Origin: Penium margaritaceum
Taxonomy: Eukaryota; Streptophyta; Zygnematophyceae; Desmidiales; Peniaceae
NCBI GenBank assembly: GCA_023375785.1
Contig: SZWC01000038.1
Span: 79,463 to 143,462, forward strand
Length of the DNA: 64,000 nt
Reading direction: 5' to 3'
Under the pieces are notes generated by a model that had not been told where the DNA came from, did not search any database, and saw only the letters and a list, made by a program, of their open reading frames with translations. Of this stretch, positions 33,701 through 45,937 are shown one piece after another. The translations under genes and the position numbers were made by a program. Position 1 is the first letter of the stretch; every line of letters starts with the position of its first letter.

Positions 33701-36700
33701 GACAAGCAAGTATAAATACCTTCAATATGTAGTGGCACAGTGTGGCTACAATGCACAGTGACCAACCAAACCATGCATATGTCACTGACCATTAACAAAT
33801 AATTTCACTTAAGGAGGTCAACATTTACAACTCACAACACGGGTCACAGATAGTCAGAGGAGACTAACAATGGGTTGGGAACACTAGCTGTTAGCAAGAA
33901 AGCACAAAGACCTTCGATACGTAATGACACGGCGTGGTAACCATGTACAGTGACAAACCAAAGTAGGCATGTGTCACAAACCATGACCAACAGATTTCAC
34001 AATGTGTGGTCAACGTTGCAAACTCACAACACGAGTCACAAATGGTCAGTACGGGAAACCATGAGTTGGGAATACTATTTATCAACTAGCAAGTACACAT
34101 ATTTTTGACAAGTAGTGGCACAGTGTGGCTTGCATGCACAGTGACCAACTAAAGGATGCACACGTCACTGACTATGACCAAAGAAGTCCACTTTGTATGG
34201 TCAACATTGATAACTCATAACACGAGTCACAAATGGTCAGAGGGAGAGACAATGGTTTGGGAACCCTATGTATCGACTGGAAAGGACAAAGAACTTCAAT
34301 AGGTAGTGGCACGGTGTGGCTACTATGCATACCAAAAAACAAAACTAGGCATATGTCACCAACCATGATGAAAGAATTCCAATATGGGTGGTCAACATTC
34401 ACCAACCATAACACGAGTCACAAACGGTCAGAGGGGGAAACAATGGTCTGTGAATATCAGTTATCAACTAGCGAGTACAGCGACCTTTAATCAGTATAAG
34501 CATGGTTTGGCTACCATGCACAATCACCGACCAAAGTAGGCATATGTACTACCTTTGACCAAAGAAATCTGATGTATGTGGTTAGTGTTGACAACTCATA
34601 ATAGGAGTCACAAATGGTCAGAGGGGGAGTCAATGGTTTCGGAACACCAGGTATCAACTAGCAAGCAAAATGACCTTCAGTAAGTTGTGGCACGGTGTGG
34701 ATACCATGCACGATGACCAGCCAAAGTAGGCATATGTCACTGACCATGACCAAATAATGTCACTAAGTTTGGTAAACTTTGACAACTCATAACACGAGTC
34801 ACAAATGGTCAGAGGGAGAGACAATGGTTTGGGAACCCTATGTATTGACTAGAAAGGACAAAGAACTTCAATACGTAGTGGCACGTTGTGGCTAATATGC
34901 ACACCAAACAACCAAACTAGGCATATGTCACTGACCATGACTGGAGAATTTCAACATGGGTGGTCAAGGTTGACCAACCATAACACGAGTCAAAAACCCT
35001 CAGGGGAGGGAACAATGCTATGGGAATATCAGTTCTCAACTAGCAAGTACAACGACCGACAGTCAGTAGTAGCACGGTGTGGATACCATGCACAATGACC
35101 GACCAAAGTAGGCATATGTACTGCCTTCCACCAAAGAAACCCGCTGTGTGTGGTCAACATTGACAACTCGTAATACGAGTCACAAATGGTCAGAAAGGGA
35201 AACAATGGTTTGGGAACACCAAGTATCAAATAGCAAGCACAAGGAGCTTCAATAAGTTGTGGCACGGTGTGGATATCATGCACGATCACCAACCAAAGTA
35301 GGCATATGTCTTTGACTATGACCAAATAATGGCACTAAGTGTGGTAAACCTTGACAACTCATAACACGAGTCGAAAATGGTCTGTGTGGAATATAATGGT
35401 TTGTGAATACTAGTTATCGACTAGCAAGTACAAATACCTTCAATATGAGGTGGCACAGTGTGGCTACAATGCACAGTGACCAACCAAAGTCGGCATATGT
35501 GACTGACCATGAACAAAGAATTTCACTTCATGTGGTCAACATTTACAACTCACAACACGAGTCACAGATAGTTAGAGGGGGCTAACAATGGTTTGGGAAC
35601 ACTAGCTGTAAACAAGAAAGCACAAAGACCTTCGAAACGTAATGACACGGCGTGGTAACCATGTACAGTAACAAACCAAAGTAGGCATTTGTCACAAACC
35701 ATGACAAAACGGATTTCACAGTGTGTGGTCAACGTTGCAAACTCACTGCACGAGTCACAACTGGTTAGTGGGAGAAACCATGGGTTGGGAACACTAGTGA
35801 TAAACTAGCAAGTACAAAGATTTTCAACAAGCAGTGGCACAGTGTGGCTAGCGTGCACAGTGACCAACCAAAGGATCCATATGTCACTGACTATGACCGA
35901 AGAAGTCCACTATGTGTGGTCAACATTGACAACTCATAACACGAGACCCAAGTGGTCAGAGGGAGAGATAATGGTTTGAGAATCCTATGTTTTGACTAGA
36001 AAGGACAAGGAACATCAATACATAGTGGCACGGTGTGGCTAATATGCATACCAAACAACCAAACTAGGCATATGTCACTGACCATGACCATGGAATTTCA
36101 ATATGGGTGGTCAACATTGACCAACCATAACACGAGTCAAAAATGGTCAAGGGAGGAAACAATGCTATGGGAATATCAGTTCTCGACTAGAAAGTACAGA
36201 TTTTCAGTCAGTAGTAGCACGGCGTGGCAACCATGCACAATGACCGACCAAAGTAGGCATATGTACTGCCTTTGAGCAAAGAAACCCGCTGTGTGTGGTC
36301 AAAATTCACAACTCATAATACAAATCACAAATGGTCAGAGGGGGAAACAATGGTTTGGGAACACCAAGTATCAAAAATCAAGCACAAGGAGCTTTAGTAC
36401 GTTGTGGCACGGTGTGGATACCAAGCACGATGACCAACCAAATGAAGCATATGTCACTGACCATGACCAAATAATGGCACTAAGTGTGATGAACCTTGAC
36501 AACTCATAACAGGAGTCACAAATGGTCAGGGTGGAATATAATGGTTTGTGAATACTAGTTATCGACTAGCAAGTACAAATACCTTCACTATATAGTGGCG
36601 CAGTGTGGCTACAATGCACAGTGACCAACAAAAAGTATGCATGTCTGACTGACCATGAACAAAGATTTTCACTTCATGTGGTCAACATTTACAACTCACA

Positions 36701-39700
36701 ACACGGGTCAAAGATAGTCAGAGGGGGCTAACAATGGTTTCGGAACACTAGCTGTCAACAAGAAAGCACAAAGACCTTCGATTCGTAATGACACGGCGTG
36801 GTAACCATGTACAGTAACAAAGCAAAGTAAGCTTGTGTTACAAACCATGACCAAACAGATTTCACAGTGTGTGATCAACGTTGAAAACTCATAGCACGAG
36901 TCACAACTTGTCAGTGGGGGAAACCATGGGTTGGGAGCACTAGTTATCAACTAGCAAGTAGAAATATTTTCAACAAGTAGTGGCAATGTGTGGCTAGCGT
37001 GCACAGTGACCAACCAAAAGGATGCATATGTCACTGACTATGACCGAAGAAGTCCACTATGTGTGGTCAACATTGAAAGCTAATAACACGAGTCACAAAT
37101 GGTCAGAGGGGGAGACAATGGTTTGGGAACCCTATGTATTGACGACAAAAGACAAGGAACTTCAATACGTAGTGGCACAGTGTGGCTCATATGCACACCA
37201 AACAACCAAAGTAGGCATATGTCACTGACCATGACTAGAGAATTTCAATATGGGTGGTCAACGTTGACCACCCATAACACGAGTCAAAAACAGTCATGGG
37301 AGGAAACAATGCTATGTGAATATCAGTTCTCAACTATTAAGTACAAAGACCTTCAGTCAGAAGTAGCACGACGTGGCAACCATGCACAATGACCGAGTAG
37401 AGTAGGCGTATGTACTGCCTTTGAGCAAAGAGATCTGCTGTGTGTGGTCAACATTGACAACTCATACTTCGAGTCACAAATGGTCAGAGGGGGAAAAAAT
37501 GGTTTGGGAACACCAAGAATCAAAAGGCAAGCACAAGGAGCTTCGATACGTTGTGGCACGGTGTGGATACCATGCACAATGACCAACCAAAGTAGGCATA
37601 TGTCACTGACCATGACCAAATAATGGCACTAAGTGTGGTAAACCTTGACAACTCATAACACAAGTCACAAATGGTCAGGGTGGAATATAATGGTTTGTGA
37701 GTACTAGTTATCGACTAGCAAGTACAAATACCTTCCATATGTAGTGGCACAGTGTGGCTCATATGCACACCAAACAACCAAAGTAGGCATATGTCTTTGA
37801 CTATGACCAAATAATGGCACTAAGTGTGGTAAACCTTGACAACTCATAACACAAGTCACAAATGGTCAGGGTGGAATATAATGGTTTGTGAGTACTAGTT
37901 ATCGACTAGCAAGTACAAATACCTTCCATATGTAGTGGCACAGTGTGGCTACAATGCACAGTGACCAACCAAAGTATGCATGTGTCACTGACCATGAACA
38001 AAGAATTTCACTTCATGTGGTCAACATTTGCAACTCACAACACGGGTCACAGATAGTCAGAGGGGGCTAACAATGGTTTGGGAACACTAGCTGTCAACGA
38101 GAAAGCACAAAGACCTTTGATACATAATGACACGGCGTGGTAACCATGTACAGTATCAAACCAAAGTAGGCATGTGTCACAAACCATGACCAAACGGATT
38201 TCGTAGTGTGTGGTCAACGTTGAAAACTCATAGCACGAGTCACAACTGGTCAGTGGGGGAAACCATGGGTTGGGAACACTAGTTATCAACTAGCAAATAG
38301 AACGATTTTCAACAAGTGGTGGCACGGTGTGGCTAGCGTACATAGTGACCAACCAAATGATCCATATGTCACTGACTATGACCGAAGAAGTCCACTATGT
38401 GTGGTCAACATTGAAAACACATAACACGAGTCACAAATAATCAGAGGGATAGAAAATGGTTTGGGAACCCTATGTATCAACTTCAAAGGACAATGAACTT
38501 CAATACATAGTGGCATGGTGTGGCTAATATTCACACCAAACAACCAAACTAGGCATATGTCACTGACCATGACTAGAGAATTTCAATATGGGTGGTCGAC
38601 GTTGACCAACCATAACATGAGTCAAATACGGTCAGGGGAGGAAACAATGCTATGGTAATATTAGTTCTCAACTAGCAAGTACTACGACAGTCAGTCAGTA
38701 GTAGCACGTTGTGGCTACCATGCACAATGACCGACCAAAGTGGGCATGTGTACTGCCTTTGACCAAAGAAATCCGTTGTGTGTGGTCAACGTTAAAAACT
38801 CATAATACGAGTCACAAATGGTCAGAGGGGGAAACAATGGTTTGGGAACACCAGGTATGAAAAAGCAAGCAGAAGGAGCTTCAATAGTTTGTGGCACGGC
38901 GTGGATACCATGCACGATGACCAGCCAAAGTAGGCATATGTCACTGACCATGACCAAATAATGGCACTAAGTGTGGTAAACGTTGACAACTCATAACACG
39001 AGTCACAAGTGGTCAGGGTGGAGGATAACGGTTTTTGAGTACAAGTTATCGACTAATGAGTACAAATACCTTCAATTTGTAGTGGCACAGTCTGGCTACA
39101 ATGCACAGTGACCAACCAAAGTATGCTGACATTCTGACCATTAACAAAGAATTTCACTTCATGTGGTCAATGTTGCCAACACACACCACAAGTCATAGAT
39201 ATTCAGAGGGGGTAACAATGGTTTGGGAACACTAGCTATCAACAAGAAAGCACAAAGACCTTCGATGCGTAGTGACACAGCGTGGTAACCATGTACAGTG
39301 ACAACCCAAATTAGGGTTTCAGAGTGTGTGGTCAGCGTTGAAAACGCATAACACGAGTCACAAATGGTCAGGGGGGGAAACAATGGGTTGGGAACACTAG
39401 TTATCAACTAGCAAGTACAACGATTTTCGACAAGTAGTGGCACAGTGTGGGTAGTGTTCACAGTGACCAACCAAAGGATGCATATGTCTTTGACTATGAC
39501 CGAAGAAGTCCACTATGCGTGGTCAACATTGAAAACTCATAACACAAGTCACAGATGGTCAAAGGGAGAAACAGTGGTTTGGGAACCCTATGTATCGACT
39601 AAAAAGGACAAAGAACATCAATACGTAGTGGCACGGTGTGGCTACTATGCACACCAAACAACTAAAGTAGGCATATGTCACTGACCATGACCAAAGAATT

Positions 39701-40868
39701 TCAATATGGGTGGTCAACGTTCACCAACCATAACACATGTCACAAATGGTCAGAGGGGGGAACAATGGTTCAGGACTATCAGTTTTCAACTAGCAATTAC
39801 AACGCCCTTCAATCAGTAGTAGCACGGTGTGGCTACCATGCACAATGACCGACCAAAGTAGGCAAACGTAATGCCTTTGACCAAAGACATCCGCTGTGTG
39901 CGGTCAATGTTGACAACTCATAATATGAGTCACAAATGGTCAGAGGGGGAAACAATGGTCTGGGAACACCAAGTATCAAATAGGAAGCACAAGGAGCTTC
40001 AATACGTTGTGGCACAGTGTGGAAACCATGCATGATGACCAACCAAAATAGGCATATGTCACTGACCATGACCAAATAATGGCACTAAGTGTGGTAAACC
40101 TTAACAGCTCATAACACGAGTCACAAATGGTCAGGATGGATGATAATGGTTTGTGAATACTAGTTATCGACTAGCAAGTACAAATACCTTCAATATGTAG
40201 TGGCACAGTGTGGCTACAATGCACAGTGACCAACCAAAGTATGCATGTGTCACTGACCATGTACAAAGAATTTCACTTCATGTGGTCAGCATTGACAACT
40301 CACAACACGGATCACTGATAGTCACAGGGGGTAACAATGGTTTGGGAACACTAGCTATCAACTAGAAAGCACAAAGACCCTTAAAGCGTAGTGACATGGA
40401 GTGGTAACCACGTACAGTGACAAACCAAACTAGGCATATGTCACTAACCATGACCAACGAATTTCAATAATGGTGGTCAACGTTCACAACCCATAACATG
40501 AGTCACAAATGGTCAGAGGGGGAAAACATGGTTTCAAAACATTATGTATCTTCTAGCAAGTACAAAAAAATTTCGTATGTATTGGCACGGTGTGGCTACC
40601 GTGCACAATGACCTATCCAAGTAGGCATACATCACTGCTCATGACCAAAGAAGTTTAGTGTGTGTGGTCAACGTTCACAACTCATAATACAAGTCAAAAA
40701 TGGGTAGAGGGAGAAACTATGGTTTGGGAATACTCGGTCTCGACTAGCAAGTACAAAGACCTTCGATAAGTGGTGGCACGGTGTGGCTACCATGCACAAT
40801 GACGAACCAAGGTATGCTTGTGTCACTGAATATCATAAAAAGAGTTTCACTGTGTGTAGTCAACTTTC
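18726..40868. repeat. 191-bp satellite, cassette 3 (about 115 monomers)
   Basis: The longest uninterrupted array starts H-A-B-F-A-B and then runs as A-B-C-D-E-F 6-mers. E cores lie near 20,589, 21,735, 22,881, 24,222, 25,165, 26,308, 27,454, 28,405, 29,543, 30,690, 31,833, 32,983, 34,127, 35,845, 36,991, 38,329 and 39,447. Most intervals are close to 1,146 bp. Departures are an extra chimeric A before 23,457, D-less units near 25,130 and 28,390, an F-A-B-F-A-B run at 34,317-35,081, and a duplicated B near 37,756. It ends C-D'-I-J at the next spacer. About 288 bp at 19,641-20,217 is an assembly duplication. Confidence 0.94.
19641..20217. other. Assembly join: duplicated contig end in the satellite
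   Basis: Segments 19,641-19,928 and 19,930-20,217 (288 bp each) are the same except for one visible base, and a single 'n' at 19,929 lies between them. The duplicated length is not a multiple of the 191-bp monomer, so unequal exchange would not produce it. An unmerged overlap between contigs does. Confidence 0.85.
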
Positions 40869-41419
40869 CTTCTTACGGCTGGTCAATCGGAGGAATTGTT
40901 GAAAGGTTATTCAAGCTCAAAGTTGCAAAAATTGAAATTTTGTCTATGTCAATTTTTTTTATTAAACTAACTTTGGTATCATTCATACTTTTAAAAGCTA
41001 CCCTCTCATCTTACACCCCCTTACTTTATGCCCTTTACCCATAGGAACCCTTATCATGTCATTTGGACATCATATGGACACCATGTGCGCTGGCTTAGTG
41101 CTTATAGAGTTAGATTCTGGAGCGGTAGGTCCTGGGTTTGAATCCTCGTACGCGCACTAAAGAATAGGCTCGCGACCTCGGGGCGGGGGGGGGGGGGGCG
41201 GGCGTGTTGTGATACCTCAACTCTACCTTTGAGCATAAGCTGTGGGGGGAGGGGGGGGGGGTAGGGGGGTGTCATAATGTGGTCCCAACTCTGTCCTCCA
41301 GGGCGTCCACGGAACATCCCTCTAGGGGGTGGGGAGGGAGTATTCCAGCGAAGACACCTACGCGTAACAAATCAACAAAAAAACTGACCTGGTGTCAAAG
41401 GGAGAAACCTTTTGCTATT
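40869..41419. repeat. Satellite spacer, copy 3
   Basis: It is collinear with the two upstream spacers and flanked by J on the left and H on the right. Its G-tracts are the longest of the three: 41,179-41,203 is almost all G, and 41,243-41,270 holds three G-runs split by single A or TA. This gives clear G-quadruplex potential. Confidence 0.87.
41084..41157 (+). other. tRNA-like block in spacer copy 3
   Basis: The A-box-like TGGCTTAGTGC starts at 41,091 and the B-box-like GGTTTGAATCC at 41,135, 44 bp apart. The outer arms GTGCGC (41,085-41,090) and GCGCAC (41,152-41,157) pair perfectly in this copy, making it the best-preserved one. Confidence 0.5.
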
Positions 41420-41727
41420 TATTGACTAGCAACTACAAATACTTTCAACAAGTAGTGGAACGGTATGACTACCATGCACAATGACCAACCAGATTAGGCA
41501 TGTGCCACTTACCATGACCAAATAGTTTTACTATGTGTGGTCAACGTTGACAACCCAAAATATGGGTCACGAATTGTCAGAGGGGGAAACAATGGTTTGG
41601 GAATACTAGATACCAACTAGCAAGTACAACGACCTTCAGTCAGTAGTAGCACGGTGTGGCTACCATGCGCAATGACCAACCAAAGTAAGCATGTCTACTG
41701 TCTTTGACTGAAGAAATCCGCTGTGTG
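41420..41727. repeat. 191-bp satellite, cassette 4, start
   Basis: An H monomer and then an A monomer follow the spacer, as in the other cassettes. The A monomer stops at 'ccgctgtgtg' (41,727), where retrotransposon coding sequence begins without an LTR. Confidence 0.9.
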
Positions 41728-44700
41728 AAAGGCATCAAGGGGAAGGTGGGGAGTCTGCTGGATTGTGACACGAGCCACAGTTTCATGAGCATAGAGTGTG
41801 CTTGGAAGTGGGGCCTTGTGCTCACAAGCAAGAAGCGGACTGCTAACCAAGTGGAAGGCACAAATGAAGTGGGGTACCTGGCCCTTCCCCTCTCCATTCG
41901 CGTGGAGAAGCTTCGCATAACGACCATGTACTAGGTGTGCCTGATGAAGGATTACAATGTGATCCTTTGCCGTGACTTCCTCCACAAGTACAACCCTGTC
42001 GTCAATTGGAAGGCACACAGTGTCTCAGTCAAGCTCGGGGACAAGGAGTATTCCCTTGCTACGTGGTCCGAGGAAGAGGCCGTGGAGGAGAAGACTTGTG
42101 GAGAGGAAGCACCGCAACAGTCGGTGCCTCGCAAAGAGGAATCAGCGCCTATTATGCTGAACTTGGTGCAGCTCAAGCACCCGATTCGGGAAAAGGAGCA
42201 CATTTTTTGGCATTCGTTCGAGACGTGGAGGACGGTTTCGACGAACCAGAGGACGTGGCGCCTACAGTGGCGCATGGAGTGACTCCTGAGCAGCCGGGGG
42301 CCCACTGCAATTTTGTCGCGGTGGTCGAGAGGCTTTGAAAGGTGTGTACAGAGTTCGAGGACATGTTCCCCGATACCCTCCCGGTGGGTTTGTCATCGAA
42401 GCGGGACGTGGACCATCGCATTGACCTCAAACCTGGAGCACGTCCGCCTGTTCGTACAATGTACCGCATGAGTGACGCGCAGCTGTAGGAGCTCAAGAAG
42501 CAGCTGAACAAGATGACGGAGCAGGACTTCATCCACCGTTCCTCGTCTCCTTATGCTGTACTTGTCATGTTTGTGCAAAAAACGATGAGGGAGATGCGCA
42601 TGTACATGGACTACCGGGCGTTGAACGAGTTGACCATCAAGAATCGGTACCCGATTTCACGAGCCGAGGAGCTCTTCGATCAGCTCCGTGCGGCTTGCTT
42701 CTTCACAAAGATTGACCTCGGTTCCAGCTACCACCAGATCCGCATCGCAGCAGAAGATGTGGTAAAGACGGCATTGCACACCCACTATGGTGACTACGAG
42801 TTCCACATGATGCCTTTCGGGTTGAACAATGCGCCGGCCACCTTTATGGCGGCAATGAACAACATCTTCAGGCCGTATTTGGAGGACTTCGTGGTGGTTT
42901 ACCTTGATGACATCTTTGTGTACAGCAGGAAAATAGCAGAGCATAAGGAACATGTGAAGAAGGTCCTCAAAATTTTAAGGAAGGAGAAGTTCTTTGCAAA
43001 ACTCTCTAAGTGTGAGTTTGCGGTGGGTAAATTTGAATTTCTTGGACACATCATTGGCAATGGACAGATTACCATGGACCCGCGCAAAGTGTCGGCAGTG
43101 CAAGAGTGGCCAAAGTTGTGCAATGTGCATGATGTGCAAGTGTTCCTTGGTTTTTTGCAACTACTACCGCGGGTTCATCCTTGGCTACGCAAGAGTGTCA
43201 GCACCACTCTCCAATCTCACTCGCAAGGATCGTGAGTGGAGTTGGGAAGTTAGCGAAAAAGAAGCCTTTGAGAATCTCAAAAGGGCTCTGACCTCCACGT
43301 CGGCCTTGCACTTGGCCGACAACGGTCGTGAGTTTGAAATGGCAATGGATGCATTGGACCTGGCCATTGGTGGGATCCTTTTGCAGGATTTTGGCCATGG
43401 GTTATAGCCGGTCGCCTACTACTCGCACAAGTTGCACGGGGCGGAGCTGAACTTTGCCACCCATGACAAAGAGATGCTCGCCATGGTCGCAGCCTTCCAG
43501 AACTAGCAGTGCTACCTCAAGGCGCGGAAATGGATGGTCTACACCGACCACCATGGGTTAAAGTACTTGAAGATGCAGCCGCACCTGAGCCGGCAGCAAG
43601 CCCGTCGGGTGGAATACCTGGAGTCGCACTACAACTACGAGATCGTGTATCGGCCGGGTCGCATCAACCCAGCTGACGCACTCTCACCGCGACCTGACCT
43701 GATGATGCGGGCCGCGTCTCTCACCATCCACAAGGATGCTTTCCTTGTGAAGCTCTTCACGGAGGGATACAAGGCGCATGGGGAGTACAAAGCTCGGAGA
43801 TTTTTCTTTGAGGCGTCGTATTGGCAACGGCGCGGCACGTAGCAGGTGGTGGTTCCCATGGTGCTGGCGCTTTGGCAGCTGATTTTGGAGGAGCGCCATG
43901 ACAGTGGCCCGAGCGGCCACTTCTCCGTCCACAAGACCTTGAAGACGGTAGCCTACTTCTTGTGGTGGCCCACCATGTCGTCGGAGGTGGCTGAATTCTG
44001 CCGGTGCTGTTATGTGTGCCAACGCCACAAGGCGCGGAGGACAGACTCCCCAGGTCTCCTCCAATCCTTGCCCATCTCTCAGCAGCCGTGACAAGACACC
44101 TCCATAGACTTCATCATGGGCTTGCCCAAGACAGTGGCAGGTCACAATGCGGTGTTGGCGATGGTGGATCGCTTCAGCAAGATGTCGCACTTCATCGCGA
44201 CACGTGATATGGTGGTTGCAGAGAGCACGACTCGGCTGTTCCTCGAGCACGTGGTGCATTTACATGGTGTACTGCGGTCCATTGTGAGCGACCGTGACCC
44301 GCGCTTCACGAGTAAGTTCTGGCAAGCACTCATGGAGCGGTACAGCAGCAAGGTGCAGCTATCAACCAGTTTTCATCCCCAAAATGATGGGCAAACGGAG
44401 CGGACAAACTAGACGCTGGAGCAATTCCTTCGTACAATGGGTGATCCGGAAGAGACGGCATGGGACCAGCGGTTGCCGGTCACTAAGCTGGCGTGCAACT
44501 CTGCCACGTCCACCTCCAGTGGCAAGGCGCCATTTGAGGTGGTGAAAGGGACGGTGCCCTCCACACCCCTCAGTTTGCATGCCGCGAGCAACCTGCCCAC
44601 GGTGGAGTCTACCGCACGTGACTTCAAGCAGATTTGGGCAGCAACGCGGCATGCATTGCTCACGGCGCAAGAGCAGCAGAAAGTGCAAGCGGACCGCAGA

Positions 44701-45165
44701 CGCATCCTTGCAACGCTCAAGGTCGGTGACCGTGTGCTTCTTAACAGCATGCATGTCAAACTTCGCGGGGTCTGGTCGGACAAGCTGAGACCCCGGTGGC
44801 TTGGTTCGTTCGAGGTGCTCAAAATACAGACACCCGTGGTGGCGCAATTGGCTCTTCTGCCTTCCATGCCTGTCCACAACGTGTTCCACATCTCCAAGCT
44901 CAAGCTCTACCACGATCCGGCCGAGCAATTTCTGGGCCGCAGTTCCAAGCCTCCCCTTCTGGTGGTCATCGAGGACGAGCAAGAGTTTGAAGTGGAGGCC
45001 ATCTTCGACCACCGTCGTCGTGGCCATGGATGGGACTACCTGGAGAAGTGGCAGGGCTACGACACAGCCCACAACTCATGGGATCCTGTCCGCAACTTCA
45101 ATGTTGGCGGGGTGAATGCCATCCTCCAGGAGTGCCAAGAGCAAAGGGGGACGGCTCGCTCCTAA
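41728..45165 (+). pseudogene. Chromovirus Pol (protease-RT-RNase H-integrase-chromodomain), many stops
   Basis: The protease keeps LLDCDTSH where D-S/T-G is expected. RT has YMDYRALN, FFTKIDL, MPFGLNNAPATF and the catalytic YLDD at 42,900-42,911. RNase H is recognised by GGILLQ, HDKEMLAMV and YTDHHGLKYL. Integrase has an HHCC-like zinc site ending in CYVCQ, the catalytic part with SIDFIMGLP, VSDRDPRF and NDGQTER, and then a chromodomain around WDYLEKWQGYD. In-frame stops are at 41,932, 42,486, 43,405, 43,504, 43,840 and 44,410 (all TAG) and 44,089 (TGA). A frame change separates protease from RT, and another in a T-run near 43,154 separates RT from RNase H. No product can be made. Confidence 0.9.
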
Positions 45166-45177
45166 AGGGAGGGGTAG

Positions 45178-45937
45178 TGTAAGCCGGACAGTGCCAATGG
45201 CACTGATTACGGTTTGTGGCTTCCTTGAATATACAATACAAACATGGATTTGGAATCTACAGGAAAACCCGTGTAAGATTGACCCAAGAACGTGGTTGAT
45301 CCATCAAGAGTTGAGGAAGCCCGGCTAAAGGTTGGATCGGCCGAGAGGAAAAAGGTGACGGGAAATCGTCCCCAAGGACCACGGCTTGACCCTCGGAGGA
45401 CCCAACAAGGCCGAAGCGCGCCTTGGGGCCCAAATAGTCATTGAGTCAAGGATCATTGAGGGCCAAGGGCACTTCGGAATGGTGCCCCGGTGTGTTATTA
45501 CCAGAAAAGGCGCTTCGGGCGGCCGTCACCGTCGCTACTGGTGTTGCCAGCGGCAGATTGCCGTGGTTCACGGAAGCGGCCATATCTTGGCCGTTCCTCC
45601 ACACAATAATGCGATTCTTGGTGCATTGGAAATCTGGGAAGATGAGCTACATGATGCAAAGGCAATAATGCTCATATTTGGCCTGTACAGGGTCCCGCAT
45701 CGCTCGGTGACCCCGGGTTGCCTAGGATGTGTCATAGTGTACATATAATCTAGTATTTTGACATTTGGATAACAAGTACAGTTTACTCCCACTATGCCAG
45801 TGTTCTGGTACTCCCCCAAGATGACCCTATGCTTCCGCAAACCTGGGAAGTGTGCACCCGCCTCCCTTTGGTCGCCTTTGCCACCGGTTGGTGCCTACAC
45901 CATCCGGTTGAGGCTAGCACATCGCGCCCGGTTTACA
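45178..45937 (+). repeat. 3' LTR of the chromovirus (about 760 bp, right end tentative)
   Basis: The left end is fixed by the polypurine tract and TGTAAGCC. The right end is placed at GGTTTACA (45,930-45,937), which is nearly the inverted repeat of the left end and gives TG...CA termini. No second LTR exists in the window to confirm this. An open frame of 120 codons at 45,386-45,748 shows no recognisable domain and is probably chance. Confidence 0.55.

Larger units (their letters stand above)
41728..45937 (+). mobile_element. Ty3/gypsy chromovirus, 5'-truncated and decayed
   Basis: The element begins inside the protease domain, so its 5' LTR and gag are missing. It then holds RT, RNase H, integrase and a C-terminal chromodomain in gypsy order. 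A polypurine tract AAAGGGAGGGGTAG (45,164-45,177) precedes a 3' LTR that begins TGTAAGCC. No target-site duplication can be tested because the left end is truncated against satellite DNA. Canonical chromodomains in plant chromoviruses are known to be linked with insertion into heterochromatin, which fits this setting. Confidence 0.88.

Noticed and set aside
41704-45165. Alternative genetic code with TAG read as Gln
   Set aside because: TAG also replaces a Trp codon context at 43,504, a TGA is present too, and the open copia frame at 13,853-16,426 has no in-frame TAG. Decay at CHG sites explains the data better.
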